In this document: positions 35,814 through 44,925 of the stretch, piece after piece
How the letters are laid out: each line of letters begins with the position of its first letter
Numbering within the stretch: position 1 is the stretch's first letter
Origin: CALDTK01 sp965213735
GTDB taxonomy: Bacteria; Bacteroidota; Bacteroidia; Chitinophagales; Saprospiraceae
Reading direction: 5' to 3'
Length of the DNA: 64,000 nucleotides
NCBI GenBank assembly: GCA_965213735.1
Contig: CBDCAB010000005.1
Location: 868,001-932,000, forward strand
Notes under the pieces: generated by a model
Database searches by the model: none
Seen by the model: only the letters and a program-made list of their open reading frames with translations
Told to the model about the DNA's origin: nothing
Made by a program: the position numbers and the translations under genes

Positions 35814-35979
35814 GGGTCGAACAAACTGGCCGAATACCTGACTGACTTAACCGGCCCACCAAGAAATTACTATCCCGGAGCCCAGAATTTACCCAGTGGC
35901 TTTAAAAAGCTACCCGACGGACCTGATCTTCGTCCATTCTCTTCCGAAGAATAGCGCTACTGATCAGGCCCGTCCGGTA
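35814..35979. repeat. Compound hairpin repeat, right copy
   Basis: Shares AACAAACTGGCCGAA and TTAACCGGCCCA with 33032-33226, and the terminal hairpin TACCCGACGGACCTGATC (35911-35928) with GATCAGGCCCGTCCGGTA (35962-35979), two mismatches in the stem. It is in the same orientation as the left copy. The remaining 60 nt to the SDR gene is a GC-rich stretch with GCCGGAGG repeats. Confidence 0.75.
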
Positions 35980-36043
35980 CTACACAGCCCGAGCCTCCCC
36001 CCGCCGCAGGCTTCACCGCCGGAGGCTCTTACCGCCGGAGGCC

Positions 36044-36901
36044 TCACCTCATCTCCGTCGCCCCCTCATACGTGTGCTTCGTGTTCAAATCATCTTCCGG
36101 TTGCTCCTTTAGACGATCATCCGCTTGCAAACCCGCAGGTCCGTAGGCAGAACTGAAGCCGCCATCAACGTAGAGTAGGTGACCCGTTATGTAGCTGGCC
36201 TCATCACTGGCCAAAAAGCAAGCTGCATTTGCCATCTCAGCAGGAGTGCCACGGCGACCCATGGGATTCGCCGCTTTCAGCATCATCTCGTCTTGCATCG
36301 TCATCGGACCGTGCTCCTTGCGCGTCCAGGCGGTGTCTACCGGACCTGGACAGACAGCATTCACCCGCACGCCGTTGGCCGCCTGCTCATTGGCCAGGCC
36401 GCGCGTCACCGCATGTATATAGCCTTTAGTGCCTCCATAAGGCGTAATTTTCGGCTGTCCTAGTAAACCCGAAACAGAGCCCATATTGACAATGTTGCCC
36501 TTCGACTTGTGTAGGTCGGGCAGACAAAACTTAGTCATCAAGAAGTTCGTGCGAATGTTATTCTTCAACATATTATCAAAAACATCGAGCGGGTACTCTT
36601 CGGCTGGTGCAAATGCGGGAAATATGCCTGCATTATTTACCAGAATGTCGAGCTGACCGTATTCCTGCTTACACAGCATACTGGCGTCGCGGGCTACCTT
36701 TTCCTCAGATATGTCTCCAATAAAGATTTTGCACTGGCCGCCAGCCGCGATGACTTCCGATTGTACTTCAGCGACTGGATCTTGCGGCATGCCGATCAGG
36801 AAGATGCGTGCTCCTTCCTGAGAAAATTTCTTGACGATAGCCTCTCCTATGCCTGTTGCGCCACCGGTTACGATGGCGACTTTTCCTTCTAAGCGCTTCA
36901 T
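36044..36901 (-). CDS. Short-chain dehydrogenase/reductase (SDR)
   Basis: 285 residues, classical SDR. The Rossmann NAD(P)-binding motif is TGGATGIG (12-19), then LVNNAG (87-92), catalytic Ser142, Tyr155 and Lys159 (YGGTK), and the C-terminal CPGPVDT region. The substrate is not deducible; such enzymes oxidise or reduce alcohols and ketones. A C-terminal extension of about 25 residues (DDRLKEQPEDDLNTKHTY) goes beyond the usual core. It reads away from a putative lipoprotein gene on the same strand with a 76-nt gap. Confidence 0.92.
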   Translation of the reverse strand: MKRLEGKVAIVTGGATGIGEAIVKKFSQEGARIFLIGMPQDPVAEVQSEVIAAGGQCKIFIGDISEEKVARDASMLCKQEYGQLDILVNNAGIFPAFAPAEEYPLDVFDNMLKNNIRTNFLMTKFCLPDLHKSKGNIVNMGSVSGLLGQPKITPYGGTKGYIHAVTRGLANEQAANGVRVNAVCPGPVDTAWTRKEHGPMTMQDEMMLKAANPMGRRGTPAEMANAACFLASDEASYITGHLLYVDGGFSSAYGPAGLQADDRLKEQPEDDLNTKHTYEGATEMR

Positions 36902-36977
36902 GTCTTACAATGGGTTTGGTGAGCTTAGAGTATCGCTAAAATCACCACCCTTGTTGACTGGCGCAGCCACAAGCCGA

Positions 36978-37925
36978 CTACTCCTGAGGCACCGTGCGGC
37001 GGTACTTCCGCTTAGGCTTGAACTTGACATTGGCAGAAAATGGCTTGCCTTCTCTTACCAGTTCTTTATAATCCAGATCAAAGGCAACAGTATTTTCATC
37101 AAGCGTGCGGTAATTTGCTCCCTCTACATTTTTGACTTTCCCCGGTAGGTGCACAATTACTTCATGCTTATCCAGGCCGAGCATTTTTAGCATCTGTTGA
37201 AGTTGATCCTCATCCATGTCTGCTTCGCTCGACCTCATCGATTCTATGAGTTCATCAAGAGCGGGATTAGCAGCTTGCCTGATCATCAAGGTGTTCCCTT
37301 GGAGTGTATAGTCTGTTGCATGCGACATCTTGTCGTCCATACCCCCACCCGTACCACCGGTAGCTTCTTCATCGGGCGTCAAGGCCTTTAGTGCGGCCAG
37401 AGATTGGAATATTCCGCGGATATCATGCGGCTTTTCAAAATTTATCCGAAAGCCCATAATCAGCTTCTCAGCTGCTTTATCGACCTCAGCTACAAGATTG
37501 AAATTTAGTAGGCTTTGCATGAGCTGTTGTACCGTATCTAGATAAGGCTCATCAACTACTCGACCATTGCTTTCTAATTTTGCTCGCAAGGTCGCTCGAT
37601 CTGTCACAAGTAATCGTGCACTATCTGGCAAAATATCATAGAAATTCATCACAGTGTCTAGCTGCCCTTGCGCCAATGCTTGTTGCAAAGCAAGCTTCGG
37701 ATCAAACGGCGCATTCGGGTCTAGCTCCTCTTGCGTGGGCTCCTTATCCTCGATACCCATCATCGCGAGCATGCCAAACATCTCGCTGGCATCGTAATTC
37801 ATCTCATACCGTCCTGATCCGTCGGCATTTAGCCACACCTCTTCGGTCGATGTGCCACAGGAGCTGAGGAGTAGAAGGAGTAGCAGTGCGCTCAAGGCAA
37901 AACCTGATAGAGGTCTCAAAATCAT
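36978..37925 (-). CDS. Lipoprotein of unknown function
   Basis: 315 residues. The signal has lipobox LLLSSCG, then a mature part starting TSTEEVWLNADGSGRYEMNY, a beta-strand-rich N-terminus with acidic and Met-rich segments (SEMFGMLAMMGIEDKEP). I do not recognise a family, though the opening resembles small Bacteroidota lipoproteins of the form EVWLNADGSG. The basic C-terminus is KPKRKYRRTVPQE. A TAAATTTG element (minus strand, 37937-37930) lies four nt before the ATG and fits the Bacteroidota -7 consensus. Confidence 0.75.
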   Translation of the reverse strand: MILRPLSGFALSALLLLLLLSSCGTSTEEVWLNADGSGRYEMNYDASEMFGMLAMMGIEDKEPTQEELDPNAPFDPKLALQQALAQGQLDTVMNFYDILPDSARLLVTDRATLRAKLESNGRVVDEPYLDTVQQLMQSLLNFNLVAEVDKAAEKLIMGFRINFEKPHDIRGIFQSLAALKALTPDEEATGGTGGGMDDKMSHATDYTLQGNTLMIRQAANPALDELIESMRSSEADMDEDQLQQMLKMLGLDKHEVIVHLPGKVKNVEGANYRTLDENTVAFDLDYKELVREGKPFSANVKFKPKRKYRRTVPQE

Positions 37926-37929
37926 GGAG

Positions 37930-37937
37930 CAAATTTA
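37930..37937 (-). promoter_or_regulatory. TAAATTTG, candidate -7 promoter element
   Basis: Exact match to TAnnTTTG on the minus strand. Its distance to the ATG (four nt) implies a near-leaderless transcript. No matching TTTG at -33 is visible, so confidence is limited. Confidence 0.35.
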
Positions 37938-38016
37938 GCGAACCTTTGTCGAGGTGGGTGGCAGCAGGGTCACACCCAAAAAAATTTATTACAGCACTCA
38001 ACAAGATGACTCATGA

Positions 38017-38977
38017 GGAGGCACGGAGTAGCCCTGGCGTGGCTCCAAGCGAGGAGTCAGAACCATTGCTTCCCCGCAAGGCAAATAGCTAGGTAAATCC
38101 TCGTCATACGCAAATCCTGATGCAGGTCAGTAGCAGCGACGGTTCAAGTACATAAAGCCTGAGGTGTATATGACGCCTCTCACACGGAGGGACACGGAGA
38201 GTTTGCAGGGAGGGGTTTACTATTCTTGAAGTATTCGACCTGTGGCATAGCAGCTCCGTGAATTGCTGTGCCCAAAGAGTAGCGCCTCAATGGGCCTCCG
38301 TGAGAAACTGCCTTATACGACGCCTCTCCCACGGAGAGACACGGAAAGTTTGCACGGAGGATTCACGGAGGGGTTTACTATTATTGCATTATTCGACCTG
38401 TAGCATAGCAGCTCCGTGAATCTCCGTGCCCAAAGCGTAGCGCCTCTGTGGGCCTCCGTGAGAAACTGCCTTATATGACGCCTCTCACACGGAGGGACAC
38501 GGAGAGTTTGCACGGAGGATTCACGGAGGGGTTTACTATAATTGAAGTATACAACCTGTGGCATAGCAGCTCCGTGACTCTCCGTGCCCAAAGCGTAGCG
38601 CCTCTGTGGGCCTCCGTGAGAAACTGCCTGATGTCACTCCTCTCACACGGAGGGACACGGAGAGTTTGCACGGAGGAGGCACGGAGGAGGCACGGAGGGG
38701 TTTACTATTATCGGAGTATTGGACTTTTAGCCTAGTGCCTCCGTGACGCTCCGTGCCCAAAGCGCAGCGCCTCTGTGGGCCTCCGTGAGAAACTGCCTGA
38801 TGTGACGCCTCTCACACGGAGGGACACGGAGAATTTGCACGGAGGATGCACGGGGTAGACATTGCGTGGCTCCAAGTGAGGAGTGAGAACCGTTGCTTCT
38901 CCGGAAAGCAACTAGTTAGCTGAACTTTCGTCACACGCTGATCCTGATGCATGTCAGTAGAAGCGACGGTTCAGGTA
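38017..38977. repeat. Cruciform-rich tandem array with flanking direct repeats
   Basis: About four and a third units begin at 38171, 38318, 38476, 38634 and 38803 (spacing 147, 158, 158, 169). Each unit contains CTCCGTG and CCTCCGTG arms facing CACGGAGG and CACGGAG arms, so it can fold into a long hairpin; the unit middle reads GCCCAAAGCGTAGCGCCTC. The array is flanked by a direct repeat of about 135 nt at 38017-38150 and 38841-38977 (shared GCGTGGCTCCAAG, CAGTAG.AGCGACGGTTCA). A degraded copy of one unit is at 59628-59785. No coding potential; frames read through the units are artefacts. Confidence 0.85.
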
Positions 38978-39177
38978 TAGTTGTAGGATGCCCCCCGCAC
39001 GACCGAAGACGAAATTGACTTTTGCCACCTTCATTTAACTCATTAAAAACCAGCATGTAATGCGACTGGTAACCGACAAATCGCACATTCCTCCAAATTT
39101 TTGCAGGCAATTTCGAACTCAACCGGCTAATTTGCATTAACTCAGCATAATCAACAGATGTTCGGTTGGTGTAAAGC

Positions 39178-39375
39178 ATGATAGTGATGCTTCATTTTTG
39201 CTCTGCGCTCCTGCTAATGTTGTATTTTATAAGCGATACAATTGCCCGGGTGTTGTCACGTCCTACTTTCACGTCTCAACAGTTGAACGTGTCGCGGCTT
39301 GCTCCAGGAATTTACTTCTTGACAGCAATGGACCAAGCCGGCCAACTGCAACAATACCGCCTCGTTAAGCAGTAG
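39178..39375 (+). pseudogene. Orphan T9SS sorting-tail fragment
   Basis: 65-residue frame whose second half, RVLSRPTFTSQQLNVSRLAP and then GIYFLTAMDQAGQLQQYRLVK, is a typical last third of a type A T9SS C-terminal domain. No cargo domain or NPxx strand precedes it, so it is probably the remnant of a deleted secreted protein gene. It ends two nt before the next gene. On the minus strand 38931-39179 there is another frame without known relatives; I do not call it. Confidence 0.5.
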
Positions 39376-39377
39376 AC

Positions 39378-41192
39378 ATGCAGACGGACTCCTATCAAGA
39401 GTCAACTATAGGGCTCTCCATCTCATGCTTGTTGAGATGGGGAGCCCTTTACCTGTTGACTACCCTATCGATTCAAGGGTATGGCCAACCCGCTAATCAT
39501 ATTGGAAACTATAGCTTTGAGGAATCGAATTGGACTAAAGATCCAATAATTAACCCTACCATTAATGCAGGTTTGGATACTTCTGTATTCAATAACAATT
39601 ATCACGCGTATTGGCTTAATGCACGGCACGGCCTAAATTCTGAAATTTACAGTAATAGGTATGATACCACATTTAGATATTTATCTATTGCAGAAAGTAA
39701 ATATAAGCCAATACCATCAAGCGATGCTCAATCGCATGCCGCCATAATCATTGCAGGTACACGCCAGCATGACCCTACAGATAACGTTGCTCAAGAGCCC
39801 AAATCGACCTCAGATATGCGAGATTATCTTGAAGCACCACTAAAATATCCGCTTTCTAGCGATAGTGTTTACTGTCTTTCTACAATGGTGCTTCACAAAA
39901 CTCTTCGTGATACAATCCTACAGCAAGCCCCTTTTATAGGTCAGCTGTCAGTAAGCTACATCTCTGCCCGCCTCGGGCCAGATCGACTACACTGGAATGA
40001 TCGTGTACATTCAGGGGATGTTGCCGATCCTTTCCCCGGAGAGTACGCTTTCATTACTAACAATAAAGTAGATCTTTACGCCGCAGACTCTACTTTCCTT
40101 GAAGGAGACGAATGGATACAGGTCTCGGCATTGGTGCGTGGAGATAGCGCACATAAGTGGATAAGTTTTGGCAACTTCGACCCGTGGAGTACAGAGAGAT
40201 TTCGAGTTGTAACTCCCGTACGTGGTTTTGGGGTAGCTGAAGACACGTCCTCCTTTGCCTACTACGGTATCGATGAAGTAAGACTCATAGCCGTAGCTCA
40301 GAAACCTCGACTGGCTGACAGACAAATTTGCCCGGGTGAGGTGCTGACGGTAGATCCGGGAGCAGGCTTGGAAACCATCTTATGGAGCACCGGAGAAACG
40401 AGCCCATCAATATCCATCTCCGCGCCAGGAGTTTACAGCTATGAGGCTACCGTGGCAGGTTGCCATGGCTTTCGGGATACGATAATTGTGGAAGAACAAC
40501 AAACCTTGCAAATTCCGAATCGCGACACTGCCGTGTGTGAATTAGGAGCGGGAATACTGCTTCAAACTCCCGAGAGCACGCGATGGGCGAATCAACCCAA
40601 TAATCCTTTACTAGAAATCTCCGAGCCAAGCAGCTACAGGTTTGCGTATGATAATGGTTGCGGCAGTGTCGACACCAGCACCTACCTCATTACCAGCCTG
40701 CCCGATGCACCCATCGAAGGCCTATACGATCTCAATGCATCAGCTTGCGACCTACACCTGCCTTACGAGCTTACGCTGCTTGATGGCGGCATAGACTATG
40801 AGCTTAATGGTGAGCCAGTCCTTCAAAACCTTCGCATCGAGCAGCCAGGTGTATACGACCTGGTGGCAGCTAACACTTGCGGTACGAGCATATCCACCAT
40901 CGCTATCAGTCGCTGTGAGGCAAGCATCTATTTGCCTACTGCATTTAGCCCAAATCAAGATGGTACTAACGATGTTTGGAAGCCTGAGATGACTCATGCC
41001 AGCACACTCAGCCTTGAAGTGTATGGCCGCTGGGGAGAATTACTACATAAAGAAATAGGTCCAAGCGCAAGCTGGAATGGTGACGTTGCTGGCCAGCCGG
41101 CAGATATCGGCGTCTATGTTGTGCTGTTACGCTACCGCGATGAATTCGGAGAAGATCATTTGGTCACTGAAGCTATAAATCTTTTGCGTTAG
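39378..41192 (+). CDS. Secreted protein with type B (gliding-motility-like) T9SS C-terminal domain
   Basis: 604 residues. A signal segment lies near residues 15-36 (ends GYGQ); an internal ATG is not needed. The mature part opens with NYSFEESNWTKDP, a carbohydrate-binding-like beta sandwich seen in many Bacteroidota secreted proteins, followed by Ig-like repeats (TVDPGAGLETILWSTGETSP, FRDTIIVEEQ). The C-terminus is a CHU_C/type B domain: YLPTAFSPNQDGTNDVWKP, VYGRWGELLHKE, WNGDVAGQPADIGVYVV. Type B domains are exported by T9SS and often act as adhesins. No catalytic residues were seen. Confidence 0.9.
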   Translation: MQTDSYQESTIGLSISCLLRWGALYLLTTLSIQGYGQPANHIGNYSFEESNWTKDPIINPTINAGLDTSVFNNNYHAYWLNARHGLNSEIYSNRYDTTFRYLSIAESKYKPIPSSDAQSHAAIIIAGTRQHDPTDNVAQEPKSTSDMRDYLEAPLKYPLSSDSVYCLSTMVLHKTLRDTILQQAPFIGQLSVSYISARLGPDRLHWNDRVHSGDVADPFPGEYAFITNNKVDLYAADSTFLEGDEWIQVSALVRGDSAHKWISFGNFDPWSTERFRVVTPVRGFGVAEDTSSFAYYGIDEVRLIAVAQKPRLADRQICPGEVLTVDPGAGLETILWSTGETSPSISISAPGVYSYEATVAGCHGFRDTIIVEEQQTLQIPNRDTAVCELGAGILLQTPESTRWANQPNNPLLEISEPSSYRFAYDNGCGSVDTSTYLITSLPDAPIEGLYDLNASACDLHLPYELTLLDGGIDYELNGEPVLQNLRIEQPGVYDLVAANTCGTSISTIAISRCEASIYLPTAFSPNQDGTNDVWKPEMTHASTLSLEVYGRWGELLHKEIGPSASWNGDVAGQPADIGVYVVLLRYRDEFGEDHLVTEAINLLR

Positions 41193-41256
41193 CAGTCCGC
41201 TCAAGGCAAAACCAAAAGCGCGGTGAGCAATAGTAAGCATCGGATAAAGGTAGAGT

Positions 41257-42102
41257 CTACGTGCCAATCGACAGACACACGAAGTCCGGCTGAATGCCTG
41301 AGCGCTCGATATCTTCCGCATAGTCGCGTTCGGTAGTGTTGCCGCTTAGTGTTAGGCAGGTGCGGATGCCAAACTTATTGGCCCCAAGGATATCTGTGCG
41401 CAACGTATCTCCAACCATAAGGACCTCCCGCTTAGCCACAGACTCAGCTCGATTAAGATCTTCAAAGGCATAGTTGAACATTTGCGTGTCGGGCTTGCCA
41501 AAGTGGAGAAACGTGCGGTTGACAACACCCTCCACCAGCTTAGCTATGCCTCCAGTCGCTAGAGAAACACGTGTCCGCGTCACAGGGTAGAGCTTATCTG
41601 TATTCGCTACCACAACTGGAATATTGCGCGCGCGGAGCAGATTGATCGTTGTATTTAAATCAGTATTCCAATCGAAACCTTCATCATCGAGAAACACCAT
41701 TGCCGTTATCTCCTGAAAATCATCCACCTCGGCAATGGGTACGGCAACGCAACCAGCATCTAAAACATAGCGCGCTGAGGCTGCCGTACCGAGGTATGCC
41801 ACAGCTCCCGTGGTAATTTTTTCTCGGAGGTACAACTTCGCCATCATGCCGCTGGTGATAATTTCACTTGCCCGAATGCGCGTATAACCTAACTCGTTAA
41901 ATCGCTGCGCCTGCTGCCCCTGCGAGCGTGAGGCATCATTGGTCAAAATCCGAATTTCGGTACCCTCCGCGCGAAGCGTATCCAACACCTCAGCCCCTCC
42001 CTCGATAGCACCGGCATAATTTTTAAGCACACCATACGAATCAAAACACACAGCCTTGAACTGGCGCGCAAGCGGCAAAAACGGCTGAATTGGTAAAAGC
42101 AT
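41257..42102 (-). CDS. HAD superfamily class IIA-like hydrolase
   Basis: 281 residues. Motif I is FDSYGVL (Asp21), with Tyr in place of the usual second Asp, similar to the DxWGVL subgroup (TIGR01459-like). The Thr motif is ILTNDASRSQ, the C2 cap lies about 50-190, Lys motif FGKPD, and motif IV MVGDTLRTDI. Members of this group are poorly characterised phosphatases. It is the last gene of a three-gene minus-strand unit with the APH-like kinase (32-nt gap) and the glutamine-synthetase-like gene, suggesting a common pathway. Confidence 0.85.
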   Translation of the reverse strand: MLLPIQPFLPLARQFKAVCFDSYGVLKNYAGAIEGGAEVLDTLRAEGTEIRILTNDASRSQGQQAQRFNELGYTRIRASEIITSGMMAKLYLREKITTGAVAYLGTAASARYVLDAGCVAVPIAEVDDFQEITAMVFLDDEGFDWNTDLNTTINLLRARNIPVVVANTDKLYPVTRTRVSLATGGIAKLVEGVVNRTFLHFGKPDTQMFNYAFEDLNRAESVAKREVLMVGDTLRTDILGANKFGIRTCLTLSGNTTERDYAEDIERSGIQPDFVCLSIGT

Positions 42103-42134
42103 ACCTTATCTGTTGCGCAAAATATACCTGCCTC

Positions 42135-43166
42135 TCACAAGCCCAGCGCCAACTTAAGCGCTCCAGCATCAAACCTATCTACACTCGGCAATCCTTCTTC
42201 CAGCGCCTCCGCCAGCAATTTGGTGGCAAACAACTCATGGAAGAAATACCGCCCGTCCTTGATCACGTAGTTGAGCAGGAAAAACCGATACATCTCCCCA
42301 AGCAGATCAAGTTCTTCAGCAGCGAGCGGAAAAACTTCATGGTAAGTCTTCAGAAATAGAATAAAGCGCTCTTCCATCAGAATATCAATATTGTAAAAGA
42401 AGACTGTCTGATCGCCTCGGTCACTCACCACGCGAGAAATGAAGTAAAAGTCCATCATCCGACTCGACATTCTAAACCAGTCATAATCCCAACGCGAATA
42501 AAATCTTCCTGTTGGCGTCACGGAGAAGTTGCCAATATTCCAGTCGACGAATACGGGTATGCGGTCGAGTGATTTGCCAAATTCAGCTGTATTATCACGA
42601 AAGGCTTCACAGTGCTGACGCAGCAACTGATCATATCCCCGAAACTCAAATTTACCCTCTGGTGAGTCGAGTAGGCTGAGCAACTGGTTGATATCCGTCA
42701 TCGCAGTCTTAGAGGCTGCCGGCAGGGTATTGCGCACTTGGTAGCAGGCCTTGTGAAAGCGAGCAAACTCCACCGCGAATTGCTCGATCTGATCTTCATC
42801 CAGCCGCCGAGGCATTCGCTCACGCACCTTCACCGGCCGATAAAATACCACCCATGCATCGAGCGCTGAATCCTGGTGACGGTGCACAAATAATTCTCGA
42901 CCTTTTACCAAACTTCTCGCTAAAAAGTCTTCAAACGGAGCTGGTAGATTATTTGCTAAGGCATTAATGATTGCATGATCTTCGGCAAAGTGTTCAAACT
43001 TTCCAAAGTAGCTGAGTTTTGCTACTATAATAGTGCCATCGATGAGTTTAATACGATATACATGATTGGTCGACACCTGTGCCGAGATATCAACAAGCGA
43101 TGCAATCTCCCGTGAGCTGTCGTAGTGGCGCCACGCCTCCCGCACAATGTCCAAAAACGAAATCAT
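42135..43166 (-). CDS. APH-like phosphotransferase (small-molecule kinase)
   Basis: 343 residues from the ATG at 43166, just 5 nt after the preceding gene's stop; an upstream in-frame start at 43241 would overlap that gene and adds a Cys/Arg-rich tail not seen in the family. N-lobe: STNHVYRIKLIDGTIIVAKL (ATP-binding Lys). Catalytic loop VFVDWNIGNFSV (Asp, Asn) and a WDYDWF magnesium-binding segment correspond to the HGDxxxxN and DFxD motifs of choline/aminoglycoside kinases. It probably phosphorylates a hydroxyl or amino alcohol; an antibiotic substrate is unlikely from context. Confidence 0.82.
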   Translation of the reverse strand: MISFLDIVREAWRHYDSSREIASLVDISAQVSTNHVYRIKLIDGTIIVAKLSYFGKFEHFAEDHAIINALANNLPAPFEDFLARSLVKGRELFVHRHQDSALDAWVVFYRPVKVRERMPRRLDEDQIEQFAVEFARFHKACYQVRNTLPAASKTAMTDINQLLSLLDSPEGKFEFRGYDQLLRQHCEAFRDNTAEFGKSLDRIPVFVDWNIGNFSVTPTGRFYSRWDYDWFRMSSRMMDFYFISRVVSDRGDQTVFFYNIDILMEERFILFLKTYHEVFPLAAEELDLLGEMYRFFLLNYVIKDGRYFFHELFATKLLAEALEEGLPSVDRFDAGALKLALGL

Positions 43167-43171
43167 AGTTG

Positions 43172-44539
43172 CTAGATAATCTCTAGGTAGCGACTCCGCT
43201 CCCAGTCTGTTACTGCTGCATCGTACGCCCGACATTCCCACTCGCGCGTCAGCAAGAAGTGCTCAATAAATTCCTCCCCCAGCAGCTCGCCCACTGCTTC
43301 TTGATGCTGTCGTGTCAGCGCCACTGCAGCATGTAGCGTCTTGGGTAGTGGAGTGAGTGAGTCATTACTGTAGGCATTGCCGGTGGTAGCAGCCTGTTGG
43401 AGCGCCTGTTTTCCCGCCGCTGTGCCTGCGAGTTTGTGCGTGAGGCCATTCATACCTGCTGCCACGCTCGCCGCCAGCACGAGGTATGGATTGGCATCAG
43501 CCCCAGGCAGGCGCGTCTCCAAGCGATCGGCGAGCACCCGCAGCGCCACCGTCCGATTGTCATAGCCCCAACTCATAGCAGTGGCTGCCCAACTCCCCTC
43601 CACCAGCCGCTTGTAGCTGTTGATCGTGGGTGCCAGCAGCGGCATCAGCTTCGGGAGCCAATAGAGCTGACCTGCAAGGTAATGATCTAGCTGCTGGCTG
43701 CGCTCTTGCACACTAGCAGCAAATACATCTTCACCCTTCAGCGTTGTCACACTTTGGTGCAAATGCCCTCCGCAGCCAGGTAAATCTGCTCGCCATTTCG
43801 CCATAAAACTGGCCACCAGGCCGTGCCGCAGCGCAAGTTGCTTTACCGCAAATTTGAAGCACACTGCATTATCCGCTGCAGCCAGCGCATCGGTGTAGTG
43901 CATCGCAGCCTCGTATACTCCCGGGCCGGTTTCGGTATGCACCCCCTCCAAGGCAATTCCGAAAGCAGGTAGATGCTGCCATAGCTCCGTATTAAATTCT
44001 GCAAAATTTCCAGGCCGCAATAGCGAATAGCCATGCATACCAGGTGTGGCCGACGTGGGAGCTAAGCCCTGTTTTGCCGCAAGGCTACTAGGCGTCTCCC
44101 TAAAGTTGAACCATTCATATTCAAGTGCAGCATTGATGCGATAACCTTCCCCTTCAGCTTTCGCCAAAACCCGCCGCAGCAACGTACGCGGACAAACATC
44201 TGCCAAAGCTCCACCCGCAAAGTCGCCGAGCAAAAAAGGCTGATCATCCAACCACGACATCCGCCGCAAACTGTCGATATCGAGCTGCACCTTCGCGTCC
44301 GGATAGCCTGTGTGCCAGCCGCTGATCCTGGTGTTGTCGTAAGGCGCATCCTGACTGTCCCACCCAAAAACAACGTTACAAAAACCCATACCCGATTTGA
44401 GCACATCGAGCAGTTTCTGCTTGCTGATCACTTTGCCCCGCAGCACACCATCAACATCGGTAACTGCAAGCTGTACAGGTCCATCAGGTAGAGCATCGAG
44501 TTGCGGGTATTGCATGGCGTGAAAGTAGGTGTTGAGCAT
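43172..44539 (-). CDS. Glutamine synthetase family protein (gamma-glutamyl ligase-like)
   Basis: 455 residues. The N-terminal beta-grasp domain carries LAVTDVDGVLRGKVISK; the catalytic domain has LEYEWFNF (metal-binding Glu pair), ETGPGVYEAAMHY, AKWRADLPGCGGHLHQS, and PGADANPYLVLAASVAAGMNGL. These match the GlnA/PuuA superfamily, but length and details fit gamma-glutamyl-amine synthetases better than primary nitrogen-assimilating GS. With the adjacent kinase and HAD phosphatase, it may make a gamma-glutamyl derivative of a phosphorylated or amino-alcohol compound (inference). Confidence 0.88.
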   Translation of the reverse strand: MLNTYFHAMQYPQLDALPDGPVQLAVTDVDGVLRGKVISKQKLLDVLKSGMGFCNVVFGWDSQDAPYDNTRISGWHTGYPDAKVQLDIDSLRRMSWLDDQPFLLGDFAGGALADVCPRTLLRRVLAKAEGEGYRINAALEYEWFNFRETPSSLAAKQGLAPTSATPGMHGYSLLRPGNFAEFNTELWQHLPAFGIALEGVHTETGPGVYEAAMHYTDALAAADNAVCFKFAVKQLALRHGLVASFMAKWRADLPGCGGHLHQSVTTLKGEDVFAASVQERSQQLDHYLAGQLYWLPKLMPLLAPTINSYKRLVEGSWAATAMSWGYDNRTVALRVLADRLETRLPGADANPYLVLAASVAAGMNGLTHKLAGTAAGKQALQQAATTGNAYSNDSLTPLPKTLHAAVALTRQHQEAVGELLGEEFIEHFLLTREWECRAYDAAVTDWERSRYLEII

Positions 44540-44925
44540 AATCTACGGCACTGTGTTGCATGCCCTATGCGAAACTCAACTTGCCTTATTCCATGGCTGC
44601 TTATGCTGTTGATCGGCTGTGCCACATTTTCCTCTCTTAACACAAGACTTTAATTAACACTACTTATACCGGATTTATTCCCTACGCTGATCGTGCAGGA
44701 ATCGCAATTTCTCTCCACTTAGCAGTAGACGGCAGCATTACTCTCTAGCGCCGTTACCTCAGAAAACCTCGGTGGTTTTAAATACGATCATAAATTTCCT
44801 GTAAACGCCTTTAATAATGTGCACACTTAGCATTAAAAGCAACTTCCGTAACTTATGTTGGATGAAACTGATGCATCTTCGATGATGTTTCGCAAATTAA
44901 ACCAGCGGATTTAATTTCCGCCAGC
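44540..44925. other. Divergent intergenic region of 386 nt
   Basis: Lies between the minus-strand GS-like gene and the plus-strand BtuF-like gene, so promoters for both should be here. Visible: a small hairpin AAAACC-TCGGT-GGTTTT (44763-44779) and a near-palindrome GCGGATTTAATTTCCGC just before the BtuF-like start. No clean TAnnTTTG was identified. No gene. Confidence 0.4.

Noticed and set aside
38313..38760. Overlapping frames of 66-95 residues in the cruciform array
   Set aside because: Present on both strands in the same repeats; no domain; caused by low stop frequency in the unit.
38171..38860. Tandem array as CRISPR
   Set aside because: Units of about 158 nt with no unique spacers and no cas genes.
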